Part shown: positions 54,476-63,112 of the stretch, piece after piece
How positions within the stretch are numbered: position 1 is the first letter of the stretch
Layout: each line of letters begins with the position of its first letter
From: Ardenticatenaceae bacterium
GTDB taxonomy: Bacteria > Chloroflexota > Anaerolineae > Promineifilales > Promineifilaceae
NCBI GenBank assembly: GCA_011525915.1
Contig: WYBM01000015.1
Coordinates: forward strand, 62,001 to 126,000
Direction of reading: 5' to 3'
DNA length: 64,000 nt
Translations under genes and position numbers: made by a program
Notes under the pieces: model-generated
What the model saw: only the letters and a program-made list of their open reading frames with translations
What the model was told of the DNA's origin: nothing
Database searches by the model: none

Positions 54476-55801
54476 ATGCACATTGGAATGGTAACTGCTG
54501 TTTACAAACCGGTTGTGAACGGTGTCACACGTATGGTGGAATTATACCGGCAGCACCTGGAAGCTGCCGGCCACGAAGTGACAATCTTTACATTGGGCGA
54601 ACCAGATCCCGGTGACGACGAGCATATTATCCGCTCACCAGGGTTCCAGGTGAGCGAGCGGGGGTATTATCTCACCATGGGCTTCTCCCGCCAGGCCCAG
54701 AAGCTTATGCGCCAGATGGATATTTTACACTCGCATCATCTTATTATGGGGGTGGAGATGGCACATCGTTACGGCCGTTGCCCGGTTATTTACACCAACC
54801 ACACCCGCTACGATCTCTACGGCAATACGATCTTAAACTTGCCACAGCCGGCCGCCGATGCCATTTTGCGCCAGGTGTGGCCGGAATTTTGTAATTATGC
54901 CGATGTGGTTATTACCCCTTCTGAAAGTGTGCGCCAAATTATGCTGGATTTTGGCGTACGGGCGCCAATTGTCACCATTGAAAACGGGGTTGAACTGCAG
55001 CCCTTTCACCAACCACAATACCCTTGCCGTAAGGCCGATTTTGGCATTCCAGACACGGCCGTGTTGCTGACGTACGTCGGCCGGTTAGCCTCTGAAAAAA
55101 ATGTAGATTGCTTGTTAGATCAATTTGCCGTAGCCATCGATGTGGTGCCAGACCTGCACCTGATGTTGGTGGGTGATGGCCCCAGCCGTGAGAGCCTGGA
55201 AACGCAGGCACACCAGCTGGGCATTGAGGATCACGTGCATTTTACCGGCGCTGTTGCCAGCATTGAGGTGCCAAACTATATGGCCGCCGCCGATCTTTTT
55301 GTAACCGCGTCTGTGACAGAAGTTCATCCACTTACCGTTATTGAGGCCATGGCCGCCGGATTGCCAGTAGTGGCCATAGCTTCGCCGGGCATTATTGACA
55401 GCGTCGAATCTGGCCGCACAGGCTTGCTAACCAGCCGGCCCGATGGGGGGTTGGCTGCCGCCATGGTGGGGCTGGCCCTGAATGCCAGGCAGCGGGCTCA
55501 AATGAGCGCCGCCGCCCGAACCGACAGCTACCGGTATGACATTCGCCGTACGGTTGATCTGACCAAACAACTTTATGAACGGATGCACGTCGCGCGACCA
55601 GATTTGCAGCGCAAACGCCAGCACGGTCGGCGGTACCTTTATAAAGAGCGTGTGCAAACGAAGCTGGGCCGTATTTTTAAATCAGAGGAGGGGGAGAAGC
55701 CGGAGGGAGAGAAGCCATTGTTGAACTGGCTTGATCCTGAATTTTGGTTAAGGGAGCAGCGGTCGCGTGACCGTCACAAGCAGCATGACAACTGGCAGTG
55801 A
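54476..55801 (+). CDS. GT4-family glycosyltransferase (glycolipid synthase-like)
   Basis: GT-B enzyme of 441 aa. It starts MHIGMVTAVYKPVVNGVTRMVELYRQHLEAAGHEVTIFT and has HSHHLIMGVEMAH and YTNHTRYDLY. The nucleotide-sugar site shows VGRLASEKNVDCLLDQFAVA and EVHPLTVIEAMAAGLPVVAI with an intact EX7E. It resembles diacylglycerol glucosyltransferase-type and PimB-type enzymes. The C-terminal 60 residues are basic and then Glu-rich (EEGEKPEGEKP), perhaps a membrane-surface tail. It overlaps yraN by 17 bp. Confidence 0.88.
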   Translation: MHIGMVTAVYKPVVNGVTRMVELYRQHLEAAGHEVTIFTLGEPDPGDDEHIIRSPGFQVSERGYYLTMGFSRQAQKLMRQMDILHSHHLIMGVEMAHRYGRCPVIYTNHTRYDLYGNTILNLPQPAADAILRQVWPEFCNYADVVITPSESVRQIMLDFGVRAPIVTIENGVELQPFHQPQYPCRKADFGIPDTAVLLTYVGRLASEKNVDCLLDQFAVAIDVVPDLHLMLVGDGPSRESLETQAHQLGIEDHVHFTGAVASIEVPNYMAAADLFVTASVTEVHPLTVIEAMAAGLPVVAIASPGIIDSVESGRTGLLTSRPDGGLAAAMVGLALNARQRAQMSAAARTDSYRYDIRRTVDLTKQLYERMHVARPDLQRKRQHGRRYLYKERVQTKLGRIFKSEEGEKPEGEKPLLNWLDPEFWLREQRSRDRHKQHDNWQ

Positions 55802-56180
55802 AGGCGCCCATCGGGGCGGTGGGCGCAAAAAGCTGGGCGCCTGGGGAGAATTGGTGGCGGCTACTCACCTGGAAAGCCTGGGTTATCATATCATCGCCCG
55901 CAACTGGCGCTGCCGTTATGGCGAAATTGACCTCATTGCCCAGGCCGGTGAATGGGTAGCCTTTGTTGAGGTGAAAACCCGACGCGGTCAGAACATGGGC
56001 GCCCCTGAGGAAGGCCTGACCCCCGCCAAAGCGCGCAAACTCACCCATCTGGCCGCCTACTACATGGCCGAACATGACCTGGATGCTGACTGGCGTATTG
56101 ACCTGGTTGCGGTAGAACTGGACAGCTCAGGCAAGTTAGTGCGTTGTGAACATATTCCCAATGCGGTGTTGGGCTGGTGA
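55785..56180 (+). CDS. yraN: UPF0102 (YraN) family protein
   Basis: Protein of about 131 aa. GAWGELVAATHLESLGYHIIARNWRCRYGEIDLIAQAGEWVAFVEVKTRRG is the full UPF0102 signature; E, D, E and K of the EID...EVK set form a restriction-endonuclease-like active site. The biological substrate is not established. ATG 55785 lies within the end of the GT4 gene; GTG 55767 is an alternative. It precedes miaA. Confidence 0.92.
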   Translation: MTTGSEGAHRGGGRKKLGAWGELVAATHLESLGYHIIARNWRCRYGEIDLIAQAGEWVAFVEVKTRRGQNMGAPEEGLTPAKARKLTHLAAYYMAEHDLDADWRIDLVAVELDSSGKLVRCEHIPNAVLGW

Positions 56181-56209
56181 ATAGGACGGGGATGAGGGGG
56201 TGATAAGGT

Positions 56210-57163
56210 ATGGAATCACTGGTGGACCGGCAGCCGACAACCGCAAAACAGCCCCTGCTGGTAATAGTTGGACCCACGGCCGTGGGCAAAACCGCGCTCT
56301 CCCTTACCCTGGCAAAACGCTTCACTGCTGACATTATTTCGGCCGATTCACGCCTCTTTTATCGCGGTATGGACATTGGTACGGCCAAACCAACCCCGGC
56401 CGAACGCCAGGCCGTTCCCCATCACCTTATTGATATTTGTACACCTGAGCAAACCCTCTCTCTAGGGGCGTATCAGCGGCTGGCGTATGAGACGATTCAG
56501 CAGGTACACAGTTACGGTCGTTTGCCCATTTTGGTGGGCGGCACGGGCCAATATGTACGGGCGATAGTTGAAGGGTGGGGCATACCGGAAGTAGCTCCCC
56601 AACCAGCGCTGCGGGCGGCGCTGGCCGCGTTGGGCAGTGAGGAGGTGGTTCGCTGGCTGCATGCTCTAGACCCGGCCGCTGCGGCCCACATTGATCCCCG
56701 TAATGTGCGCCGCGTCATTCGCGCCCTGGAAGTCACCCTGGTGGCTGGCCGTCCCATCTCCGTATTGCAGCGTAAAACACCACCACCTTATGCTGTCTGT
56801 CAGGTGGGTTTATACCGTACGCGGCAAGCATTGTACGCTCGCATTGACGCCCGCGTGGATCAGATGATGGCCGCAGGGTTGTTGGCGGAATTAAACGGGC
56901 TGCGTGCGGCTGGTTACGGCCGTGACCTGCCGGCCATGAGCAGTTTGGGTTACCAGCAGTTGTGGGCTTACCTGGCCGGAGAAATGACGTTGGACCAGGC
57001 GGTTGAGCGCATCAAGTTTGAGACACACCGCTTTGCCCGCCACCAGGCGGCCTGGTTCCGCCGTGATGACCCGGCCATCAACTGGTATGATGCCGCCCGG
57101 CCAGACCTGGCCACGGCCGTAACTGACTTTATAGCGGCATGGCTGGCCGGGGTACGGCCGTAG
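56210..57163 (+). CDS. miaA: tRNA dimethylallyltransferase
   Basis: Protein of 317 aa. The P-loop is VIVGPTAVGKTALSLTL (about 21-36), followed by IISADSRLFYRGMDIGTAKPTPAERQAVPHHLIDI and GGTGQYVRAI. DPRNVRRVIRALEV and FRRDDPAINWYDA complete the family pattern. It isopentenylates A37 of tRNAs reading UNN codons. Its stop codon TAG is part of the first unit of an 18-bp tandem repeat. Confidence 0.96.
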   Translation: MESLVDRQPTTAKQPLLVIVGPTAVGKTALSLTLAKRFTADIISADSRLFYRGMDIGTAKPTPAERQAVPHHLIDICTPEQTLSLGAYQRLAYETIQQVHSYGRLPILVGGTGQYVRAIVEGWGIPEVAPQPALRAALAALGSEEVVRWLHALDPAAAAHIDPRNVRRVIRALEVTLVAGRPISVLQRKTPPPYAVCQVGLYRTRQALYARIDARVDQMMAAGLLAELNGLRAAGYGRDLPAMSSLGYQQLWAYLAGEMTLDQAVERIKFETHRFARHQAAWFRRDDPAINWYDAARPDLATAVTDFIAAWLAGVRP

Positions 57164-57231
57164 GGGGAACGCCCTCCGTAGGGGGAACGCCCCCCGTAGG
57201 GGGAACGCCCCCTGTAGGGGGAACGCCCCCG
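57160..57231. repeat. 18-bp tandem repeat (4 copies) at the miaA stop codon
   Basis: Four units of GTAGGGGGAACGCCCCCN start at 57160, 57178, 57196 and 57214, differing only in their last bases. Each holds a self-complementary GGGGG-aacg-CCCCC core, so every unit can form a small hairpin. The miaA TAG is bases 2-4 of the first unit. Confidence 0.95.
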
Positions 57232-57254
57232 CCAGTTCTGGCGAATGAGACCGG

Positions 57255-58781
57255 TTAACGAGGGCCTAAATTGGCGCGGATCCAGGAGGCTACGGCCGTG
57301 CGGTCTTCACCAAACGCGCCGCTGCCGATCAGCTGGCCCAACCGCCAGCCCACCAGGCTCAGACGCATATCCTGAATGCTGTTCCCTCGGTTGGCATTGT
57401 TGATGGCAATGCGGCTTAAGGGCGCTTCCGCCGCCGCCAGGTTCAGTTCATTACCGGTTCCCAGGGCGGTGATGGCTTCATTCCAGGCCCGAATATCGTC
57501 ATCTGTCGTCGCTTGAAACTGCGTGCGAAATGCCTGAATAATAGCTTCTATCTGCCTTCTGGTTTCATCGGCTATGGCCCGGCCCACCCGCTCGTCGCGT
57601 TCATCTTCTGTTTCCCCTTCTGGGCCAGGACGCAAAGATTCCCCGACACCCCGCAGCGCAATGCTTATAGCGGCCATGGTGCCATCTGGGTCTGGCGCTT
57701 TTTCATGGCCGATAGTCAGGCGTAAAGCCACCTCCTGATCATCCATATTGGCCGGTGCCTGGACCATTTGCCGGATAGTGCCAAAGATGGGGATCTGCCG
57801 CGAGACGACAGCGGGTGAGAACTGCAGCCCCACGGCCGTCAAAAAGTGCCCCACCTGGTTGCGGCTTGACGGGTGTGGATCACGAAAGCCTTGCCCCCCA
57901 GGCTCCTGATCCCCAGCAAAACCGGTATCTTGAAAGTCAATGCCTGTTTGCAGCCCAGGGATGAGCAGATGCTCTGTGGCGGCTAACACCGCCTGAAGAC
58001 GGCTGGTCACCGTGCCGTCATCAATCACCAGGCTGCTCTCAAAAATTTGAGCCAGGGCTTCTAAATCAGACCCAGCCGCCGTTTTGATCCGGCCAATTTC
58101 CTGCCGGTTCCACAAGGCGCGGGCGCCTGGTTCATCTAGAACGGCGGCCAGCAGCTCTCCCTGATGCCGTTCCTCCCGAGTTATCCATCCCCACCAATCT
58201 TGCAGCTCTGCTTTCATGCGCTGGAGCATCTCTCGCCCACTGTCATTGCGTGCAATGTGAATCAACTCTTCGTTAGTAAGGCTGGGCATCATTTCACCCG
58301 CTACGTCGTCCCGATCTACCCAATCTAGTACAGTGATAACCTGGGTTACCAGGGCATAATTGCCGGCTCTTACCAGCCCCAACAAATGAGAGGCCAGAGC
58401 TTCTTCTTGCAGATTTAAGCCGCCCCAGTTCATGAATCGCGCTTTTATTTCTTCGGCCGTTTCCCGCTGCACCAAAGGCACCGCGCTTTTTTTTGTAACG
58501 TTGAGGTGGACGCCTTTTTGGATGACCCGTTGTAAGTGAATGTTACCGTAGCGCTTTCCGATCTGAATCGCTTTGCCCTGGCGCTGCCGGGTATGGAGGC
58601 GAGGGTCATACAAGGCATTTGCCTGAGCCTGAAGAGAAACATCAGGGATCTGACCCAGGAGGCTTTCCGCTTGATGATTGGTCTCCTCCGCTCCCTTGTT
58701 TTCCCGGCCAGCTGTCTCCGGTGGGGTGGTCTGTGCCTGAGGTTTTGATTTTGATTTTTTTGCCTGGCTTTTCTGCGCCAT
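57255..58781 (-). CDS. Orphan eCIS-associated (DUF4157-type) cargo-like protein
   Basis: Protein of 508 aa with a basic, low-complexity start MAQKSQAKKSKSKPQ; AAAGGA lies 7-9 nt upstream. Residues about 65-115 contain IGKRYGNIHLQRVIQ and VPLVQRETAEEIK, the GN-x-LQR plus VQR pattern common to DUF4157-type proteins carried by extracellular contractile injection systems. LVRAGNYALVTQVITVLDWVDRDDVAGEMMPSLTNEELIHIARNDSGREMLQRM is also frequent in that group. The C-terminal 250 residues match nothing I know. No DUF4157 HExxH zinc motif and no injection-system genes are in the window. This is a family-level guess. Confidence 0.55.
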   Translation of the reverse strand: MAQKSQAKKSKSKPQAQTTPPETAGRENKGAEETNHQAESLLGQIPDVSLQAQANALYDPRLHTRQRQGKAIQIGKRYGNIHLQRVIQKGVHLNVTKKSAVPLVQRETAEEIKARFMNWGGLNLQEEALASHLLGLVRAGNYALVTQVITVLDWVDRDDVAGEMMPSLTNEELIHIARNDSGREMLQRMKAELQDWWGWITREERHQGELLAAVLDEPGARALWNRQEIGRIKTAAGSDLEALAQIFESSLVIDDGTVTSRLQAVLAATEHLLIPGLQTGIDFQDTGFAGDQEPGGQGFRDPHPSSRNQVGHFLTAVGLQFSPAVVSRQIPIFGTIRQMVQAPANMDDQEVALRLTIGHEKAPDPDGTMAAISIALRGVGESLRPGPEGETEDERDERVGRAIADETRRQIEAIIQAFRTQFQATTDDDIRAWNEAITALGTGNELNLAAAEAPLSRIAINNANRGNSIQDMRLSLVGWRLGQLIGSGAFGEDRTAVASWIRANLGPR

Positions 58782-58886
58782 AATCGTTTCCTTTCTAGGG
58801 CATGTAATAACCCTCATCCATAGTACCAAAGGTTGCCAGGGCTTGTCTACGGGGTCATAATAGGCAAACACGAGGAAAAAGATCTG

Positions 58887-59981
58887 ATGGTACACCCCAC
58901 GGCCGTAACCGAACTACTAGACATGGTCCGTACTGGTAGTCAGTCTGTGCTGCCGCGTGGCGGTGGGTCTAAGCCGGCATTGTCCAGGGCCACGGCTGAC
59001 GCCGTTACCGTAGAAATGGGTGGGTTGTCCGGCATTATTGACTATGAACCGGGGGAGTATACTTTTACAGCGTATGCCGGCACGGCCGTGGCCGCCATTC
59101 AACAGGCATTAGCCCAAAACGGCCAGTACCTGCCCTTTGATCCCCTGCTGACCACCGCCGGGGCCACACTCGGCGGCACCGTGGCCGCCAACAGCTGCGG
59201 CTCTGGCCGTTACCGTTATGGCGGTGTGCGGGACTTTATTTTAGGCGTCAGGTTTGTAGATGGCCACGGCCGTCTTATCCGTGCCGGTGGTAAGGTGGTC
59301 AAAAACGCCGCCGGTTTTGACCTGCCCAAGTTTATGGTCGGCAGCCTGGGGCGGTATGGGCTGTTGGTAGAACTCAGCTTTAAGGTGTTCCCCCAACCGC
59401 CAGCATACACCACCCTGGTGGTGACGTTTGCCAGCCTGGCGGCGGCGCTCCAGGCCATCTTTGCCCTGGCCCCCCGGCCGTTTGACATGGATGCCCTGGA
59501 TATGGTGGTAACCACCGACGGCCGCTGCCAGATGCTTGTTCGCCTGGGCGGCCTGCCAGAAGCGCTGCCGCCGCGCGTGGAACGCCTCTGGCATTTTTTG
59601 CAAACCCAGGCCGCGCCATTGTCTTATGAAACCATCGCTGAAGACGATCTGCTTTGGCAGCAAAACAATGCCCTGGCCTGGGCCGAACAGTCAGCGATTT
59701 TGGTCAAGGTTCCGGTAGCCCCCCAACAGGTGATGCGCCTGGACACGGCCGTGGCCCGCCTGTCGCCACAGCGCCGTTATACCGCCGGTGGTAACGTGGC
59801 CTGGTTCTCAGTGCAAGATGGCCCGGCGCTGGATAAGGTATTAACAGAGTTGGCACTGGTGGGCCTGGCCCTGTGGGGGGGTGACGGCCGTGCCTATTAT
59901 GGTCAGCGCCAGGGGGTATCTCTGGCACAGCGGGTTAAACGTGCCCTGGACCCGGCAGGAAGGTTTCTGGATGATAGGTAA
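58887..59981 (+). CDS. glcE: Glycolate oxidase FAD-binding subunit GlcE-like
   Basis: Protein of 364 aa. [10 protein letters not shown] begins the FAD_binding_4 domain (about 25-170), with [47 protein letters not shown]. The shorter C-terminal part resembles GlcE rather than GlcD. GAGGAAAA precedes ATG 58887. It ends 2 bp before the glcF-like gene. GlcE acts with GlcD and GlcF to oxidise glycolate to glyoxylate; the catalytic GlcD is not seen here. Confidence 0.85.
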   Translation: MVHPTAVTELLDMVRTGSQSVLPRGGGSKPALSRATADAVTVEMGGLSGIIDYEPGEYTFTAYAGTAVAAIQQALAQNGQYLPFDPLLTTAGATLGGTVAANSCGSGRYRYGGVRDFILGVRFVDGHGRLIRAGGKVVKNAAGFDLPKFMVGSLGRYGLLVELSFKVFPQPPAYTTLVVTFASLAAALQAIFALAPRPFDMDALDMVVTTDGRCQMLVRLGGLPEALPPRVERLWHFLQTQAAPLSYETIAEDDLLWQQNNALAWAEQSAILVKVPVAPQQVMRLDTAVARLSPQRRYTAGGNVAWFSVQDGPALDKVLTELALVGLALWGGDGRAYYGQRQGVSLAQRVKRALDPAGRFLDDR

Positions 59982-59983
59982 CC

Positions 59984-61249
59984 ATGCAGCACAAAATTGA
60001 CCCGGCTCAATGTGGTCCACACGGGCAGGTCATGGCAGATGCCGTTCAGTCATGCGTGCATTGTGGCTTTTGCCTGGCGGCCTGCCCCACATACCAGTTG
60101 TTGGGGGAGGAGATGGATTCGCCGCGGGGCCGTATTTACCTGATGAAACATGTGCTGGAGCAGGCCATTCCGGCCGCTGAGGCCCAACCTTATATTGACC
60201 GCTGCCTGGGCTGCCTGGGCTGCGTACCAGCCTGCCCCTCTGGGGTGCCTTATGGAGACCTGTTGATGGGGTATCGGGGATGGGTGGAGGCGGCGCGGTC
60301 ACGGCCGTGGCTGGACGCCGCAGCGCGTACCTTGATCATAGAAACACTGCCCTACCCTGCGCGTTTTCGCACGGCCGTGCGCACCGGCAACATTGGCAAG
60401 CTCTTGCAGCGTGCCCTGCCAGAACAGTTTCAGAGCATGCTCAGTTTGCTGCCTGCAAAGCTGCCCACAGCCGTGCCCTTACCTGTTGTTTTCCCGTCTC
60501 AAGGACCACGCCGGGCGCGTGTAGCCCTGCTGGCAGGCTGTGTACAGCAGGTACTGGCCCCAGATATTAATCTGGCTACCCTGCATGTGCTGGCGGCCAA
60601 CGGCGTGGAGACGGTCATCCCCCGGCAGCAGCATTGCTGCGGCGCCCTTCTTATGCACATCGGTGAGCTGGAGAAGGCGCGGCAGTTGGCTGGCCATAAC
60701 CTGCAGGTATTCCCAGAGGATGTGGATGCCGTGGTGACCAATGCCGCCGGCTGTGGATCAGGCATGAAGGAGTATGGCTTGCTGTTTCAGGGTACGGCCG
60801 CAGCCGGCCCGGCCGTGGCCTTTGCCCACCGGGTCAAAGATGTTACCGTGTTCCTGGATGACCTGGGTTTTCAGCCGCCACCAGGGTTTGCCGCACCACT
60901 TAAGGTGGTGTACCAGGATGCCTGCCATTTGCGCCATGCCCAGGGGGTGATGGCTCCGCCGCGACGGTTGTTGACGGCCGTGCCCAACCTGACACTGCTG
61001 GAGCTTGACGATGGTGGCCTTTGTTGTGGCTCTGCAGGAACCTATAACCTGGACCAACCAGATATTGCCGCCGCTTTAGGGCGGCGCAAAGCGGAACACA
61101 TTATCCAAACCGGTGCCGATAGGGTTGTTTCTGGCAATATTGGCTGCATCACGCAGCTGCAAACTCACCTGCCCCCCGGCCTGCCGGTGCTGCATACCAT
61201 GCAGCTGCTGGCAATGGCCGGTGATCCGTCATCTGATGCTCAGAGATAG
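59984..61249 (+). CDS. glcF: Glycolate oxidase iron-sulfur subunit GlcF-like
   Basis: Protein of 421 aa. Two [4Fe-4S] ferredoxin motifs, [14 protein letters not shown] and [14 protein letters not shown], lie at about 23-85. Two CCG domains follow, with [12 protein letters not shown] and [11 protein letters not shown]...[13 protein letters not shown]. The protein passes electrons from the flavin subunit to the quinone pool. Its ATG is 2 bp after the glcE stop, so the pair is translationally linked. Lactate or other hydroxyacid oxidases use the same architecture, so glycolate is the probable but not certain substrate. Confidence 0.9.
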   Translation: MQHKIDPAQCGPHGQVMADAVQSCVHCGFCLAACPTYQLLGEEMDSPRGRIYLMKHVLEQAIPAAEAQPYIDRCLGCLGCVPACPSGVPYGDLLMGYRGWVEAARSRPWLDAAARTLIIETLPYPARFRTAVRTGNIGKLLQRALPEQFQSMLSLLPAKLPTAVPLPVVFPSQGPRRARVALLAGCVQQVLAPDINLATLHVLAANGVETVIPRQQHCCGALLMHIGELEKARQLAGHNLQVFPEDVDAVVTNAAGCGSGMKEYGLLFQGTAAAGPAVAFAHRVKDVTVFLDDLGFQPPPGFAAPLKVVYQDACHLRHAQGVMAPPRRLLTAVPNLTLLELDDGGLCCGSAGTYNLDQPDIAAALGRRKAEHIIQTGADRVVSGNIGCITQLQTHLPPGLPVLHTMQLLAMAGDPSSDAQR

Positions 61250-61296
61250 CCCCTGGGCTAGATGGCAGATTGTCGGGTTTGTCCGGTGGTTATGGT

Positions 61297-62280
61297 TTAC
61301 GTTTCCCCTGGATAGTGCAGCCCCCACTGTGCCCGAACAGTGTCCATGGTTTCTTGCAGCGACAATGTCGTAGACCAGGGCATCAGGTCATGCTGTGTTT
61401 TGGCGTCACGCAGGCACGCCATCACGGCCGTGGCCTCGTATTGATAGCCATTCCCGGCATAAGGTATGTTCATGACCTGGTCTGCCTGGCCCGGCCGGGT
61501 GAGCGTAAACTGGGAGGGCTGCCACCAGGGAGCGTGAATTCTAATACGGCCGTCTGTGCCCATGATGACGGCTTCGTGTGGCGTTTCTGTGCGCACGGCC
61601 GTGTGCAGCACCGCCATTTTACCCCCTTCATACCCCAGAGTGATCGCCGCCTGTTCATCTACGCCGGTCTCCCCCAGGTGCGCCATGCTGCTGATGCGCG
61701 CTGGGGGACCATAGATCATCTGTGCCAGCGCCAATGGATAGATGCCCACATCTAGCAGCGCGCCGCCACCCAACGCCGGGTTAAAGTGACGGCCGTGTGG
61801 GTCAAGGGCAGCCCGGTAGCCAAAATCGGCCGTTACCAGGCGCACGTCCCCCAGCGTGCCACCCTGTATAAGCTGGCGCACCGCGGCCATCGCGGGGAAA
61901 AAGATCGTCCACATGGCCTCCATTACAAACAGGTTTTTCTGTCGTGCCCGGTTAAAGACCGCTTCCGCCTGGCGTTTGTTGATGGTAAAAGGCTTTTCAC
62001 ACAGCACCGCTTTGCCATGTTCCAGGCACAGCAGGCTGTTGGCCAGGTGGAAGACATGTGGTGTGGCTACGTAGACCACGTCTACGTGGGCATCTTTTGC
62101 CAGCGCTTCGTAGCTGGCGTGGGCATGGGGGATGTGGTAATGGTTGGCAAAGGCCACGGCCGTGGCCTGCTCCCGCGATCCCACGGCCACCAGGTCCGCA
62201 TCTGGCAGAAGAGCCAGCCCTTTGGCAAATTGGCGGGCAATATTGCCCGTGCCTAAAATCCCCCAGCGTATCCTGTTCAT
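61297..62280 (-). CDS. Gfo/Idh/MocA family oxidoreductase
   Basis: Protein of 327 aa. The Rossmann turn is GILGTGNIARQFAKGL, with VAVGSRE, then DVVYVATPHVFHLANSLLCLEHGKAVLCEKPFTI containing the catalytic EKP. The C-terminal domain has the GGGALLDVGIYPLALAQMIYG segment. These enzymes oxidise sugars or related polyols with NAD(P). It begins 1-2 bp after the second permease stop, so it is likely co-transcribed with the sugar ABC transporter genes. Confidence 0.92.
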   Translation of the reverse strand: MNRIRWGILGTGNIARQFAKGLALLPDADLVAVGSREQATAVAFANHYHIPHAHASYEALAKDAHVDVVYVATPHVFHLANSLLCLEHGKAVLCEKPFTINKRQAEAVFNRARQKNLFVMEAMWTIFFPAMAAVRQLIQGGTLGDVRLVTADFGYRAALDPHGRHFNPALGGGALLDVGIYPLALAQMIYGPPARISSMAHLGETGVDEQAAITLGYEGGKMAVLHTAVRTETPHEAVIMGTDGRIRIHAPWWQPSQFTLTRPGQADQVMNIPYAGNGYQYEATAVMACLRDAKTQHDLMPWSTTLSLQETMDTVRAQWGLHYPGET

Positions 62281-62281
62281 C

Positions 62282-63112
62282 TCACCCTTTTAGCGCCCCA
62301 GACATTAACCCCCGCAAAAAATAACGGCCCAGCACGGTGTATACAATGAGTGTGGGCAAGGCTGCCAGGAAAGAGCCGGCCATTTGTTCGTTCCAGGCAA
62401 TAATCTGGCTGCCAGCCATGTTGTTTAAGGCCACCATGATCGGCCAGTTGGCAGAGTTAGTGAGGACCACGGCAAAGAGGAAGTCATTCCACGAAGCTGT
62501 AAACTGCCAGATCAGCACCACCACAAACGCCGGAATAGAGAGCGGCAGGAAGATGTTGATATATGTTTGTATCAGGCTGGCGCCATCAATGCGTGCTGCT
62601 TCTACCATTTCTGTAGGGATGCCAGCGTAATACCCCCGGAAAATTAACGTGGTAATAGGAATGCCGTAAATGATGTGGGTCAGTGCCAGGCCGGGAATGG
62701 TGCCCGCCAGGTTTATCCAACTCATGAACTGTACCAGGGGGATAAGAACACTTTGATACGGAATAAACATACCAAACAAAATGAGCGGAAAGAGAACACC
62801 CACCCCAGGAAACCGCCACTTGGTTAAGACATAGCCATTCACAGAGCCCACCATGGCCGAAATCATAGCGCTGGGGATAACCAACCGCAGGCTGTTGTAC
62901 AGGTGGGGTGACAGCTTCTCATACGCAGCCCGGAAATTTTCAAAGGCCAGCCCCGTAGGCAGGTTCCACATAGTTTTCAGGCTGACTTCGTCAAAACTCT
63001 TAAACCCTGTGACCAGCATGACATACATAGGAATGAGGTAGAACAAAGAGAAAAACAACAGCAGAGTGTACATAAGGGCCCGTGTGGGCAGGCGATGGCC
63101 GTGCAGCCTCAT
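62282..63112 (-). CDS. Carbohydrate ABC transporter permease (MalG-type)
   Basis: Protein of 276 aa with six membrane helices. The EAA loop is VEAARIDGASLIQTYINIFLPLSIP, contacting the transporter ATPase. The N-terminal MYTLLLFFSLFYLIPMYVMLVTGFKS is typical of MalG-like permeases. It overlaps the next gene upstream by 4 bp (ATGA), the usual coupling of paired sugar permeases. Substrate binding protein and ATPase are outside the window. Confidence 0.95.
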   Translation of the reverse strand: MRLHGHRLPTRALMYTLLLFFSLFYLIPMYVMLVTGFKSFDEVSLKTMWNLPTGLAFENFRAAYEKLSPHLYNSLRLVIPSAMISAMVGSVNGYVLTKWRFPGVGVLFPLILFGMFIPYQSVLIPLVQFMSWINLAGTIPGLALTHIIYGIPITTLIFRGYYAGIPTEMVEAARIDGASLIQTYINIFLPLSIPAFVVVLIWQFTASWNDFLFAVVLTNSANWPIMVALNNMAGSQIIAWNEQMAGSFLAALPTLIVYTVLGRYFLRGLMSGALKG

